From: Anastrepha obliqua
Taxonomy: Eukaryota; Arthropoda; Insecta; Diptera; Tephritidae
Assembly (NCBI RefSeq): GCF_027943255.1
Contig: NC_072892.1
Span: 116,949,792 to 117,013,791 of the forward strand
Length of the DNA stretch: 64,000 nucleotides
Direction of reading: 5' to 3'
Shown here: in pieces, positions 41,050-52,184 of the stretch
Layout of the letters: the number at the start of each line of letters is the position of its first letter
Position numbering within the stretch: the stretch's first letter is position 1
Notes under the pieces: model-generated
The model's input: the letters and a program-made list of their open reading frames with translations, nothing else
Databases searched by the model: none
Told to the model about the DNA's origin: nothing
Made by a program: the position numbers and the translations under genes

Positions 41050-42660
41050 GATGCAAAAGAGAAAAAAGCAATGGAGCTACATTTCTTTCCATCTGCATAT
41101 TGGATTTCGGCGAGCCCGAAAAGGTAATTGATACAAAGAGGAGTGTTATGCTGCCCCAGAAAGAAAATACGCTGCATATAGGGCCACGCTGCAGTCGGAC
41201 CATATCGTATCGCTGGCGGAAGTTTAAAAAAAAACAGAGAGACGTATTATTCGAAATAAGAAATGAGAGCCGAGATAAGAAAAAGGAGCAAAAATTCTAT
41301 CAGAGATTTCGGCGGTCTATAGAAGGTTTTCGGTCCGAGGCGTTTTCCTGTTAGAAACAAGCCGGCGATTTGGTTACTGGTATCTGGAATATGTTTAAGT
41401 GGAGAAGCACTTTCCATATCTGCTAAATAGTGGCAGCAGTGGATGTCAGAAGGAAGGTGAATACCCCGTTCCCTTAATCGTTGACAACGAAACAGTTGTA
41501 CTATTATCCGACCATGACGAACAAAAAAAAGCACGTCTAAAAAACAACAATGCTGCTGCAGGTGAGGGAACTCCGGCTGAGCTATTCAAATAAGATGGCG
41601 AGGAGCTGGTATGATGTATATATCTGCTCCTATGCAAAATATGGTCGGATTAATGTGGAACTAGTCTCCTATATATCAATTGTAAAAAGATGAAGCCCCC
41701 ACTAACTAGCTGCTAGCACCTTATCAGTTTGACTTTTAATCTGGAAAGTCAACGATCGACCAGAAGCCTTGGAAAAGATCTGTGAAAAGAGAATTGACAC
41801 ACACCACCTCTTTATCGATTTTAAAGTACGCCTAAAGGAAATGCCCATATGTTGCGTTGCCTGAACTTGGAATAGCTTTAAAACGAATACGGCTATGTAA
41901 AATGTAGCAATATGAACAGTTTGGATAAAATTGGCACGGACTTCTTAAAATAATTTGATAAGAAACTACTGCTTGCTACCTCGTGACTCGGTGACTTCTT
42001 CTTGTATGACTCATTTCACCTGATGCTAGAAACGATTTTTCGAGCAAAGATTTCTCCACCTTAGTTCTGCCTTTCCTAGATTGCCTAGCGAAGCGAAGAT
42101 AATGTTATTGACATCCATCTCACGGCTGATCGCTAAAATGTTTTTAATTAATAGGAACAAGCGTCTGCCATATTTTCGAATTGAATTTTGAAGCTCCAGA
42201 ACACATTCTATGCGAATGCGCAGTTCTGTCAAAATGAAAACTTGTACCTCTAGGTAGTGCTACCATATTAGTGATATGGAGATACTAAAATTTATCAAAA
42301 CCCACGCCAGAGGTCGGACAACATTGTAATCAAATAATAATAATAAAAACATTTTGTGGTAGTAGAGGACTTCGTTTATTTGGGAATCAGCATTAACACC
42401 GATAATATCATATTAAAGCTTGGAATTCAATGAAGAATCTCTCTTGCCGACAAGTGCTACTTTCGTTTAAGTAAGAAATTGAGTATTAAAGCCCTCTCTC
42501 GGCGAACAAAAACTACGCTTTATACCTAAGTCTCTCATCATGCCTGTCCGATTGTATGGCGCTGAGATTTGAGCGATGGTAACATCCGATAAGGTTGCCT
42601 TACAGTGTTCGAGAGAAATATTCTGCGAAAAATGTATGAGCTTTTGTACCTCTAGGATGG
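41050..42660 (+). pseudogene. RTE/CR1-like LINE with nested insertion
   Basis: Plus-strand pieces in order: a K/R/E-rich linker (41190-41330, RNESRDKKKEQKFYQRFRR), KARLKNNNAAAGEGTPAELF (41520-41590, the fingers block LKNNKAAGxDGIPAELFK), a decayed CKIWSD block, STIDQ and IDTHHLFIDFK (41750-41830), then after a break VVVEDFVYLGISINTDN (42365), LSIKALSRRTKTTLY (42490) and FERNILRKMYELLYL (42610). The last three are the C-terminal signature seen also at 46.1 and 47.3 kb. Between about 42000 and 42345 a different LINE tail is inserted. Many frameshifts. Confidence 0.75.
42000..42345 (+). pseudogene. Nested LINE C-terminus with AAT-rich tail
   Basis: 42175-42330 encodes APEHILCECAVLSK and then LVIWRYxNLSKPTPEVGQH-like sequence, the Cys motif and C-terminus of a jockey/R1-type LINE, ending CAAATAATAATAATAAAAAC at about 42330-42348. 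Immediately afterwards the RTE-like frame resumes. The tail of AAT units is a plausible LINE 3' end. The left boundary is uncertain within about 41950-42130. Confidence 0.6.
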
Positions 42661-42669
42661 CGAAGAGCT

Positions 42670-43432
42670 GTATGTGCTTTACGGCGGCAGTCAGTACCTA
42701 TACTGAGGAGATGAGAGCCAGCATTTTCTTCCGGCTACAGGATCATTGTAGCGTATTTCAAGCTGAAATTCTGGCTACTAGGGAAAACCTGTGGATCTTA
42801 AAGAAAAGTGTCTTCACTACAAAAGAAATAAATATATACTCAGATAATCAATCGGCCATGAAACTACTACAATCTCCTAATATTAACTCGAAAACAGTAA
42901 AAGAATGTATCGACATTTTAACAGAACTAGCGCAATACTGTACAATAAACCTGCTCTGGGTACCGGGTCACAGAGACACAGAAGATAACTGCAAAATAGA
43001 TGATCTAGCGAGGTTGTGTAACACATTATCGATTCAATCCGATAAAGCGAACACACCTATACCTCTAGCAATTATACCCCCATCGAATCTGCCAACGTGC
43101 TATGGACTCAGTCCCTGACCTGTGCAACAAGTAGCATGACGTGACCAAAATGGAAGGACGTGAGAAATCTTTTTGGATTATAACAGGGCATTGCCTTATA
43201 GGCGGGCATCCCAGCAGACTGTAAGGATTCTATAATGATTACTGTAGAAGCTGTAATGACTTTGAAGAAGAAGAGGCTGTAGAATACTCTCTATGCGGAT
43301 GCATGGCTCTGGGTAGAAAAAAGGTTTAATATTCTGGTATGAACCTTTTTGAATAATTTGGCAGAATTAGCCAATTTAAAACTAACAAAAATTGTTAAAT
43401 ACATTAAAACCACAGGTTGTCTCAATCAGGAC
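42670..43432 (+). pseudogene. LINE RNase H domain and Cys motif
   Basis: The frame is open to a stop at 43118. STYTEEMRASIFFRLQDHCS (42690-42750) leads into FQAEILATRENLWIL (catalytic E of RNase H), EINIYSDNQSAMKLL (catalytic D) and INLLWVPGHRDTEDNCKIDDLA (catalytic H/D region), so the RNase H residues look intact. After the stop, other frames give WKDVRNLFWITTGHCLIGGH and YCRSCNDFEEEEAVEYSLCG (43160-43300). The first RNase H strand (YTDGSK) is missing because the fragment starts inside the domain. The 3' UTR continues across the foldback insertion to about 44060. Confidence 0.8.
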
Positions 43433-44049
43433 AGTGTAGAGTAGGGCAGGTCGATTTAAAAATCGCTCATTGCTCTATGAAAATCGTATTCTAGGGATCA
43501 AAATAAGAAACTTTGCGAAGGAACCATACCTCTAAAACGAATTCTGATGCCCACCAATTTGGGTCGAACGAAAAATCCCACTTTGACCCATTTAGAGTGC
43601 TCCAATCGAGCCCAAATGTATGACCGGCCCCCACTAACTTTGGACGGCCGATCCACCCATGCCAGTGGCACACCCCCTGGAACTCCCTTGGGGGGTTCCC
43701 CATACAATGATTTGAAAATATCACCATTTTTGGCCTTTACATGAGAAAAGAAACTAAAAAGTTCGACTCAAATTGATGGACATCAGAATTCGTTTTAGAG
43801 GTATGGTTCCTTCGGCAAAGTTTCTTATTTTGATCCCTAGAATATGATTTTCACTGAGAAATGGGCGATTTTTTTGCCTCACCACAAAAGACACTAAAAG
43901 TTCGACCCAAATTGGGGGACATCAGAATTCGTTTTAGAGGTATGGTTCCTTCGGCAAAGTTTCTTATTTTGATCCCTAGAATATGATTTTCACAGAGCAA
44001 TGGGCGATTTTTTTGCCTCCCCACAAATCGACCCGGCCTAGTGTAGAGT
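43433..44049. mobile_element. Foldback MITE with 10-bp target duplication
   Basis: AGTGTAGAGT occurs at 43433-43442 and 44040-44049. The element 43443-44039 starts AGGGCAGGTCGATTT; its right end read inward starts AGGCCGGGTCGATTT. The left arm (to about 43570) contains CTAGGGATCAAAATAAGAAA and CCATACCTCTAAAACGAATT. The right arm holds two tandem inverted copies of it with a period of about 139 bp (from about 43778 and 43917). The central 200 bp is non-coding. Target duplications of 9-10 bp with long inverted arms are typical of Mutator-like elements, so MULE-like is my best label. It inserted into the 3' region of the LINE at 42.7 kb. Confidence 0.9.
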
Positions 44050-44580
44050 GAGGAGGGGGAACAGCCCTGTTGGTATCAAAATGAGCCTACAGTAGGTGCG
44101 TCAATTGCCAACCACTATACTTACGGTGGCATAGACCTAATGCTGCGATTATAGATCGAGCGGCTCTGCTGACTTGGTCAACTCGTCCGATGCCGTATCT
44201 GCTGGTGGTAGTACAGAAAGAGGGAGGAAATGAGGCACTTAACGGAGGTACTTGAAAGAACGAGTGGAGAAGGACTTGGCTTCACTTGGTGGCGTATATA
44301 TATGCCTCTTATTTTATTATAGATCTACCAAATTTGCACTCCTGCACATCGTCACATGATTATTGGTTCAGGAACACATCACCAGTCAATTGAGTATGGG
44401 CTACCGTAAGTTATTTATTGTTTAAAATGGGTGTTCTGCAATAAATCCTCATCTCTCGTTTATATACTTTATATGATATGAAGTAATTTTTCCCAAGGTT
44501 GGTATTCCAGTATAAAAGCTAAGAAATATGGTACGTGACTCACACTTAGCATCGCATTAGTTGCACTTGCGTACAAAAAA
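44050..44580. other. LINE 3' remnant, then spacer
   Basis: 44050-44100 probably continues the LINE 3' UTR. The rest has no recognised feature. Confidence 0.3.
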
Positions 44581-44581
44581 T

Positions 44582-44796
44582 AGTACAGCTTAGTTTCATT
44601 TCATTTTTTTCATTTATTGCCCAAAATCATTTTAACATAGGAGTTTACAAAGTTATGATAAAATTGGATTATTTAGCATTATCCTAACATACATTTGTAT
44701 TTATCTAAATAAGTTTTAAAATTATGCCAAAGACATTCCAAATAATAATGATAACCTATTGTATAATCAAAAGAAAAAAATAAGTACAGCTTAGTT
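44582..44796 (-). mobile_element. Short retroposed fragment with 14-bp target duplication
   Basis: AGTACAGCTTAGTT is exactly repeated at 44582-44595 and 44783-44796. The 187-bp insert, read on the minus strand, ends GGGCAATAAATGAAAAAAAT, that is an AATAAA-type signal followed by an A-rich tail, and begins with a T-rich stretch. This is the expected form of a severely 5'-truncated LINE (jockey-like 3' UTR) or a processed transcript inserted by target-primed reverse transcription. There is no coding sequence. Confidence 0.75.
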
Positions 44797-44799
44797 AAG

Positions 44800-46080
44800 A
44801 AACATTTTGGGGGCCTCAGTCACCTCAAAACAGCGCAAGGTTTTTATGAGAAGAACAATTTGAGGTCTTCTATTCCGTTATCTGAATATTTCATGCTTGA
44901 AATATCCAGCGACCTACTAGCGATCGGATTACTGGACGATGTGCCGCGCATAAGCTAATAGCATTAAATTAAGAACTCCACAGTAATTTTCTTAATATAT
45001 TACATGCACTCTTTCCTTTTTGCTTGCACTCCCTCTTCCTTTACGATGACATGGTACCAACACCTATCCCCCCATCAGTCATTGCGACACTCGCAATGGT
45101 TGCTTCCGCTAACTGCCAACAATTTAACGAAAAAGGGTGATGTTAATTGAAATGATTCAACAGCTCAGCTCAACTCACACTCAACTCTAAAGGAAGCCGT
45201 CCGTGTCGCTTTGACATAAGCTCTGCATGTTGATACAAAATACACACACACACAACTGCTTTCAGGTATGTGGCGAATATATGTATGTATGCAACTACAA
45301 ATACATATATAAGTGCAATTCAAAATGCAAATGTGTGCATTACTTTTGCGGTTAGCATCATAATCGTCGAGGGCGTAAATACGTGGTTTAGAAAATGGAA
45401 TGCAATATGTGGTCGAAAAGCGGAGCCTCCCAAAAGAATCCATTTAAACCATCTCACACTGCCGCACCAACACACTCGATTAAGTCTATATAGCGTTGTG
45501 GCTGCACAGAGCATGGAGTGTAAGTACTTAGGGCTGCACTTGTTCCATTGTATTTGGTGTGGCGTGCGTCCGTCTCATACACACGTCAGCGAGTATACGG
45601 GAGAAGTGCTATCGCTCAGGTGTGTATGAGCGACAGTATAAACATGAACGAAGGGAATTCACGAGCTGTAAAGCATTTCTTCTTAATGGTTTTCCATACT
45701 CATATCTACGTGTTCACATGCATAGGTGTATGTATTCTTGTGAGTGTACACTAAAGTTGAATGCACATTGGCGGGTGTGCTGAGTGTTACATCACGTCCA
45801 ACTTTAGTTAGTTCATCTATGTAGCAGCTGTTCGGTGAGAGTGTTGATGTTGGGTAAGTGTACTTAGAATTGAAAAGTTTTTGTGGCTCAGGTACTTGCA
45901 GTGGCTTTAGATGGTGCTGCTAGAGTGGTGGCGCAACTGCAGTTGGTACTGGCGTGGTGCCTAAGGTATTAGCAGTTGAACTAAGTGTATTTATGTAATA
46001 CTCGCTTGAGGAAAAGTAATTTCCAGTTGCAGTTGGATTAGCTGCGGGAAAATATTATTGTTGATGGGATTTCGGATGGG
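44800..46080. other. Quiet spacer
   Basis: No element recognised. ACACAC run at 45241-45253; TACATATATA-type runs near 45280-45310. Balanced composition at 45000-46000. Confidence 0.35.
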
Positions 46081-46084
46081 GATA

Positions 46085-47040
46085 TGCATAATCGTGCGTT
46101 ATCTCTTCTTTTTTTCTTGATTGGCGCGATAACATAGCCCGAGTTCAACAAAGCGCACTAGCCGTTTCTTTCTCATGCTAATCGGCGACGGTTGGACACA
46201 CGAAGTGAAGCGAAGTGCTTCCCCACTTGATTTTGTCAACGCGGAGGAGGCATTTTTCTTCCTTTGCCACCACCAACTCGTACCGCATTGAATAATTTCG
46301 GAGGCGGAGCCTTTGTACCCATTCGGACGACGTAATCCAGCTAACGAAGCCACTAGATCTTTATTCGCTACGCTATGTCTATATGTCTACGTCGTCATAA
46401 AACTTATACAGCTCATTGTTCCATCGCGAGTATTCTACGCTTTCGCTAGCGTGCAAAAGTTCTAAAATTTTCCGCAGAATCTTTCTGTCAAACACTCCAA
46501 GGCATGCCTAATCGGATATTGCCATCTTCCACGCTTCTGCGCTATGCGTTAGGACGGGCACGATGAGAGCTTTGTAGAATGTTAATTTTGTTCGTCGAGA
46601 GAAAACTTTACTACATAATTGCCTACTTAGTCCAAAGTGGCACTCGTTTTTTAATGCTGACATTATTATCGGTGCTAGTGCTGGTTCCTAGATAAACAAA
46701 GTTTATTAGAACCTCGAAATCATAACTATCAGCAGTGATATGGTTGACGATACGCGAGAGCGCCGACTGTTTGTTTGATGACAGGAGGTACTTCGTTTTG
46801 TCCTCGTTCATCACCTTCTTTACAGTTTGGAAAAGTCAGAACTAACCGCGCTGTTGTTAAGGCCGACACTATCAATAACATCACCATACGCTCTGTGCCT
46901 GAGCAGCTAAGTTCTGCGGTTTGCACGATCTTCTCCAGCATTAGGTTAAAGAAGTCATACGACAGCGAGTTACCCTGTCTGAAATGAGAATTTGTTATCA
47001 AAGGGCTCGGAGAGGTCCTTCCCGATTCTGACGGCGCAGC
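46085..47040 (-). pseudogene. RTE/CR1-like LINE, RT core to C-terminus
   Basis: Minus strand from right to left: QGNSLSYDFFNLMLEKIVQTAEL (about 46960), then MVMLLIVSALTTARLV where YADDIDIIGL would be expected, NEDKTKYLLSSNKQSALSRI (46810), NFVYLGTSTSTDNNVSI, LSRRTKLTFYKALIVPVL (46600), ACLGVFDRKILRKILELLHA (46500-46440), a YDDVDI motif, and at 46340-46230 RMGTKAPPPKLFNAVRVGGG. The order and motifs are continuous with at least five frameshifts. The catalytic YADD box is unrecognisable, so this copy is dead. Confidence 0.8.
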
Positions 47041-47335
47041 TGAATAGCTCTGTATATCTATATATCTACGTCTTATATAATATAATAAAGGCCAAAAAAT
47101 GTATGTAAGTTAATAACAATGCAAAGGGATCTCCGATTTCCACAGGTTTTTTGCATTTGGAAGCTTACCTCTTCTGAAAAGGAAAGAGTAATAACTGTAT
47201 TAGTTGAAGTTGAAAGCTTTGAGCATTTTTCGCAAGATGCCTTTGGGGAGCCATGATTCACGGTGTGTACATTGCGTTGCTCCATTGCGAATAGTTATGT
47301 GTACATACAAGGAATGGCCTTGATGGTCTTTCATG
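47041..47335. other. Short spacer, TA-rich left part
   Basis: An open minus-strand frame (47285-47073) has no domain I know. TATATCTATATATCTACGTC at 47050 is low complexity. Confidence 0.3.
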
Positions 47336-47339
47336 TCTG

Positions 47340-48870
47340 GTGGCTAATTTCGTTCTCGAAAAAGTAATAAGGGAATCGGGCGCAACCATAGATGGAATCA
47401 TATTTTTCAAACCGATACAAATCCTGGCATATGCAGATGGTTTGGAGTGTATAGCAGCATTCCTTGGTGGCCCTTATAAAAATTGATATTAGCGACAAGA
47501 AGAACGGGACTCTCACTAAATACAGACAAGGCGAAGGCAATGGTGTCATCCCCACAGGGCAAGCAGTGCAGAACTTCGGCCAGGGTCTTAAAATAGGTAC
47601 CCACATTTTTGAAAGTGTTCAAGAATTCAAATATCTCAGTATCACAATCGGCAATAAAAACAACATATCGACTGAAATTAATCAAAGAGAATACTTGCCG
47701 CGAACCGGTGCTACTTTGTTACAAAGGCATCTGATATGTCGCATTCTTCGAAGGCCATCGAAAACCACAATTTATCGTACCACTACTTATATATTCTAGT
47801 GAAACTTGGACACTAAGCAAGGCCGATAATAAAAATCCAACGTTTTTGAGCGTAAAATCCTACGAGAAATATTTGGTGCTATTTGCGAAAACGGCATTTG
47901 GAGAATACGATTGAATCACGAGCTTCAAAGGCTGCATAAACACCGAACATCACGACAATAAAGCTTAGCCGTCTACGATGGGCTGGTCACATTATACCTA
48001 ATACAAATAAAAGCAGACGTAGCATCGACGAAGAAAATCCTACTGGGTACGTGCAGAAGAACCACATCAGGGGTAGTCAAGTCCTGTAAATCCAGGCTGA
48101 ACTATGTCGGTAGATATAATAGCCTTATGCTAACATGGGTCCCGGGACACGTGGGTATCGCGGGTAACGAGACCTCTGACTCCTTAGCTAAGATGAGCTC
48201 TGAGGCCAACTTCTTTGGCCCAGAGCCCGTTTTGCCACTCCCTTCTGCGGCCATCACAGCCACGGTTAGCAAATGGGTAACTACCACCCACAAGCGAGCC
48301 TGGCAGGCTGAGAGAGGCTGCAGATGGACTAAAGTGATGTTACCTGTTATGTCCAATCGACTGTCGCAAACCCTTCTGTCATTAAGCAGAGGGGAGTGCA
48401 GACGGGTGGTTGGACTGATGACGGGCCACTTTCTGTGGGCGAAGCACATGGAAAGGTTGGGCATCTCAGACAGTGTACTCTGTCCAGCTTGTGAAGAGGA
48501 GGATGAGACGGCGGACCACTTCCTGTGTGTCTGCCCCGCCTTCGCTCGAATCAGGTTTGAGGTCTTTGGCACTGATGTGTTAAGAAACAACCATCTTGGC
48601 TCCTTGACACCACAAGATCTACTTAGATTTCTTCGGAAATCGGGTAGATTTAAAGAAAATCAAAAGGGAATCCAAGTGTAGTACAATGGATTTAATTAAT
48701 GTCTGAAAGCTGCACTTGTCCCGACAAAAAAAAAAAAAAAAAAACGTGCAGGAGAAATAGAGGTAAAGGAAGACCAAACTTTGATGGTTGGATGACGTTG
48801 TAAGAAAACTCAAGGGAGGTATAATCGAGCTGGAGACAAATGTTACAGCAAGCCAAGACCGGACCGGGTT
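47340..48870 (+). pseudogene. RTE/CR1-like LINE, RT to C-terminus, host of nested LINE
   Basis: Plus-strand pieces: FVLEKVIRESGATIDGIIFF (47350), IQILAYADGLECIAAF (47420-47460; YADD changed to YADG), EFKYLSITIGNKNNIST (47620), a decayed LIYSSETWTLSKAD (47780-47820), FERKILREIFGAICENGIWR (47850-47900), LSRLRWAGHI (47970) and KKILLGTCRR at 48030-48061. The frame stops at the nested LINE and resumes at about 48757 with NRGKGRPNFDGWMTL. Removing the 48062-48756 segment (insert plus one duplication copy) restores the reading frame across the joint, which confirms the insertion. Confidence 0.8.
48049..48756 (+). mobile_element. Nested 5'-truncated LINE, poly(A) tail and 13-bp duplication
   Basis: ACGTGCAGAAGAA at 48049-48061 reappears as ACGTGCAGGAGAA at 48744-48756. 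The insert 48062-48743 has one open frame (about 48090-48681) encoding the last part of RNase H (LTWVPGHVGIAGNETSDSLA), a TGHFLWAKHMERLGI block and a CPACEEEDETADHFLCVCPA zinc-type motif, ending FKENQKGIQV with a stop. A 3' UTR of about 45 bp follows, then 18-19 A residues (48726-48744). The uninterrupted frame over nearly 200 codons marks it as one of the youngest LINEs in the window. Clade: jockey/LOA-like, not settled. Confidence 0.95.
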
Positions 48871-49868
48871 GTTGAGCTAAAAATGAAAATTTAATAATGA
48901 AATACTCAGTACTTTAATAAGGTACTTTTGATACTTGAGTCTTTCATGCAAGTACTCAAGTGGGTATCAAGAAAGCGGTTAAAGTATTTACCTGTTTTTC
49001 TTGCAAAAACTTTTGTTTTGAAAATACATGAATCATGCGGTACTAGTTTAGTAATACTTGTACATCGGAGCTGGAAAAACAATTCGGCTAAATAGGGTTC
49101 CATAGAACTATTGCAAAGCTACAACTTTGACCCATAGCTTCAAACATATTCACTTTAGGAACCTGTTGCTTATTCTATTGCAATTCAAAAGATTAGATAC
49201 CTTGTTACTGCACAGAGGTCCCATGCTTGGGCAAAAAAAAAAGAGAAAAAAAGATCTTGACAAAATTTCAAGGCCAGTTTCGATCTTGAAGAATAATCCC
49301 CCAGAAGAATGGCAAAGTTTCTTAAAGGAAAATTTTCAACCCTTTATAAAATATCAAAAAGGTTTCTCTGTGGAAGTATTGAGTACTTCCATCCGATATT
49401 TTTCATAGATACTTTTAACGAATGCAAGTGTCGAGTACATGGCATACATCGCTCCGGATTATACTGAATGGCACGGAAGATTAGCCAAAGAAAGAAAAAA
49501 GATGCAAATCCAGTATTTCTAATTTTGCTAATTGCATCGTTGAAGCTTAGGTTACGTCAAGGGCATGGGCCTGATGACCCATTTGCGTTCTGGCAGAAAG
49601 GAAAAATAGATAAAGTATTCAACACTACCCACTTCCTCGTTCCTAGAACTGCGACAGAAGTCATTAGAGGAGAACCCGTTACGACTTCTGCGTGTTAATA
49701 CCCGGAGATGATAGCCACCCCTCTACTAAAAGAAAATGGGTGTAGAGTGATAAGGCTCTTAGTGGTATTATCATTCCCATCTAGTTACTTCGCAAGTGAG
49801 CTTCGGGGTCCATCTATTGTGGGCTTGCGTAATGCAGACCGAACTGAATCAGTTTGTCTTACACTTCT
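48871..49868. other. Spacer, possible hAT-like debris
   Basis: AAGTACTCAAGTGG at 48950 and GTATTGAGTACTTCCATC at 49376 are weakly inverted. The frame at 49468-49698 contains DPFAFWQKGK followed by FLVPRTATEVIRGEPVTT, loosely like the C-terminal dimerisation region of hAT transposases (DPLxYW ... VPATSxPxERVFS). Too weak to call an element. Confidence 0.3.
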
Positions 49869-49871
49869 GTT

Positions 49872-50044
49872 AGGTATTTGCACGAGCTCTTCCGCCTATT
49901 TGTGGTGTCCGTCTTCATGTCCTTTTACAAATGAAGTTTCAGCCGACTCAAAATGGCAAATAGCTTTTTATGAGGAGCTTTTTCATGCCAGAATACACTC
50001 AAAGGTTTGCCATTCCTGCCGAAGGGCGACCGCTATTAGAAAAA
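49872..50044 (-). repeat. SINE body, head missing
   Basis: On the minus strand: CTAATAGCGGTCGCCCTTCGG from 50040, TTCTGGCATGAAAAAGCTCC, a GTCGGCTGAAACTTCATTTG-type segment, and a GGCGGAAGAGCTCG-like end at about 49880. Family membership is clear; the tRNA head is absent. Confidence 0.8.
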
Positions 50045-50186
50045 AAACTAACACTAATCAACATGAGATGGGTAACGTTTTAAAAAGATTTGGTCAGAAA
50101 GGACGAGGATTGAGCGCTGGTTGTACAATGCCAGCTAACAGTGCAAAAAACAGAAGCAGCTTAGTTGAGTAAAAAGAGGAAATGTC

Positions 50187-50561
50187 GTGAGTTTCAATAT
50201 GCAGTCTAAACCGGTGCTCGCACATGATCAAAGGACCAAAAGTTGGAACAGCAAATTGCGTCACTTAACGAAGGCAGTGAAGATGGATCTTGCTTCTAAT
50301 GACCGCTGGACATACGAACTCATTTCTAATCTTACTAAGTGGTTACGACAGTATCCAGAAGAGTTTGAAAACGCGCGACATATACGCTTCTACTGTCCAA
50401 GGTTCGCAAAAGAACGGGAAGAGTTAGCCACTATCTTTGGAACACGTCCAAGTGAGACAAATTTAACTGGCAGTAGTGCCATTCAAAACATTGTTGGGAT
50501 GCTACATGCAGGTTTGCCAATAAAGTTGTTTCTGTTGTTTTTGGCAGGTAGAGCTAAATAA
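50187..50561 (+). pseudogene. R1-clade-like LINE C-terminus, internally deleted
   Basis: An open frame of 124 codons. NDRWTYELISNLTKWLRQYP (50300-50360) is the start of the R1-type C-terminal domain. It passes directly to ENARHIRFYCPRFAKEREEL (50370-50420), skipping the segment with the first cysteines of the CCHC motif. It ends with LFLLFLAGRAK and a stop. The in-frame deletion and the open frame suggest a moderately recent copy. Compare the R1-like copy at 3.2 kb. Confidence 0.7.
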
Positions 50562-50564
50562 TAT

Positions 50565-51838
50565 TAACGCTTGGGTCGCATCTAATCACACCGAACTTAC
50601 CGACTACTACGGCATCAATCAAAATGTTTTTAACATTTTTATGCTCCCTTTTCCAAAACAAAAAATTAGATAAGAAGAAGGCCACTGTCTCCTAGGTCGA
50701 CATGAGTAAAGAGTGAATTTGCCGCACTTGGATTATTGCAGAAGATGTAAGAACGAGTAAGGAGAAGAGTTTGGCAGACGTCTTCTTTGCGTGGCATGCC
50801 ACTAGATTTAGATATTTTGGCTCATCGTTCGCCGATGACCTTAGGGTTATAAGTGTCCTATTTGAGTAGCATGCCACTGTGGTATCACAATGGATCGGCA
50901 ATGATCTAAATAGTCTACTACTAAATACTACTCATTATCGCTCTTCAAAAAAAGATTAAAGCACATTTTGGTTCTATCTACCTGCACGCATCTGTACGCA
51001 CTAGATGTGTGCTGCAGTTTCCGTAATCAATCTCAGTCCGAGCTATTAGTGTAACTTAAGAAGGTTTTATTTGTATGGGAGAACTTTCTGATAAAATTTC
51101 ATTTTAGGTTACCTTTGGATGCATAAAATCACTTTTTCAAGAAGGTCTGCTAAGTTCATATATGTTCACTTATTTTATTTAATGTTGTTGGTACATTTGC
51201 TTTATAAAATGGTTGATGCCATTCTTTTATTTAATCCGAAGCGCTCAAGCATTTTGTAAACATGTTGATTACTCGCAAACGAAGCAAATGACATTCGACA
51301 TCATTAAATTTATTTTTATAAGAGTTCCCAATAATATGAGGACAGTATTTTACTAGAAAGCATACGCGCACATTTACATCCGAGTATATACATAAATATT
51401 CATGTATACTAATACAAAACGTATTCATATAATCACCCGGCTATACGCCTGACACGGCAATGATTACTAGCGAGATGGCAGCTTATAAACAACGTTTTAG
51501 GGTCGAGGACTCGACTGCCAAGTAGTTAACAACAGTAAAATGAAAAAGTAATCGGAGTGAAAAAGGAAAACAACCGGAAGTTCAGCCAGCACCTCAGCAT
51601 GTCCGCTGCTAAGCGAAGTATAATCTCGATTTTACAGTCTTTTTTACGGCGCTAAGCAGTGTGCGAGTGAGGTAGCCGAGTTGGGAATTTGTCTGTCTGT
51701 GCAGCATTCCACTTATAATGTATGTGTGTGTATGTGTGTTATTGACGCTTTTTTATGTTTTCAACTCATTTGTTCAGCGTAAAAGCGTACTTTTCATAGT
51801 TTAAAAGCGGCAAAACAAACATTATCATGACACCCATA
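50565..51838. other. Spacer with possible LINE tail
   Basis: GCCACTGTGGTATCACAATGG at 50872 resembles a LINE 3' block also hinted at 8425. TG run at 51720-51740. No gene recognised. Confidence 0.35.
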
Positions 51839-51964
51839 CTACAGGGTGTTCCATCTGTATGAGACGCATGAGAAATTTTAATAACTTTATCAAATGTTGC
51901 CCGACTTGCTTCTGCTATAGCGTTTTAGAAAGGAAGTAACACTTCGAATATCTGAACTCAGCCT

Positions 51965-52183
51965 CATGATTGATGAGACAAATTTCACGCTCAGCGGAGA
52001 GCTGAATAAACAAAATTGTCGGACCACTGGAAATCCTCGAATCGTGCATTAACAACCTCTGCATACCATTTTTTCGAGAATGACGAGGGCCGTGTCATAA
52101 CTGTTAATGGCTTCCGATATCGGTGTATGATCATCGAATTTTTGGACCCATTCGTTGCGGAAAATCAGTTGGAGGATTATTGG
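51965..52183 (+). pseudogene. FQQD-type transposase, N-central part
   Basis: Two frames joined by a shift. The first encodes LMIDETNFTLSGELNKQNC, in which the D of DET is the first catalytic aspartate. The second encodes YHFFENDEGRVITVNGFRYR and FLDPFVAENQLEDYW, where W would be followed by the FQQDGATCHT block. That block is displaced by the LINE fragment that starts here. The N-terminal HTH region between 51860 and 51960 is not recognisable. Confidence 0.7.
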
Positions 52184-52184
52184 T

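Noticed and set aside
47041..47335. Helitron end from TA-rich CTACGTC sequence
   Set aside because: No CTRR end with hairpin and no Rep/helicase coding nearby.
49468..49698. hAT transposase C-terminus
   Set aside because: Only a loose DPFAFW and VPxTA resemblance, no TIRs or 8-bp duplication; left in the spacer description.
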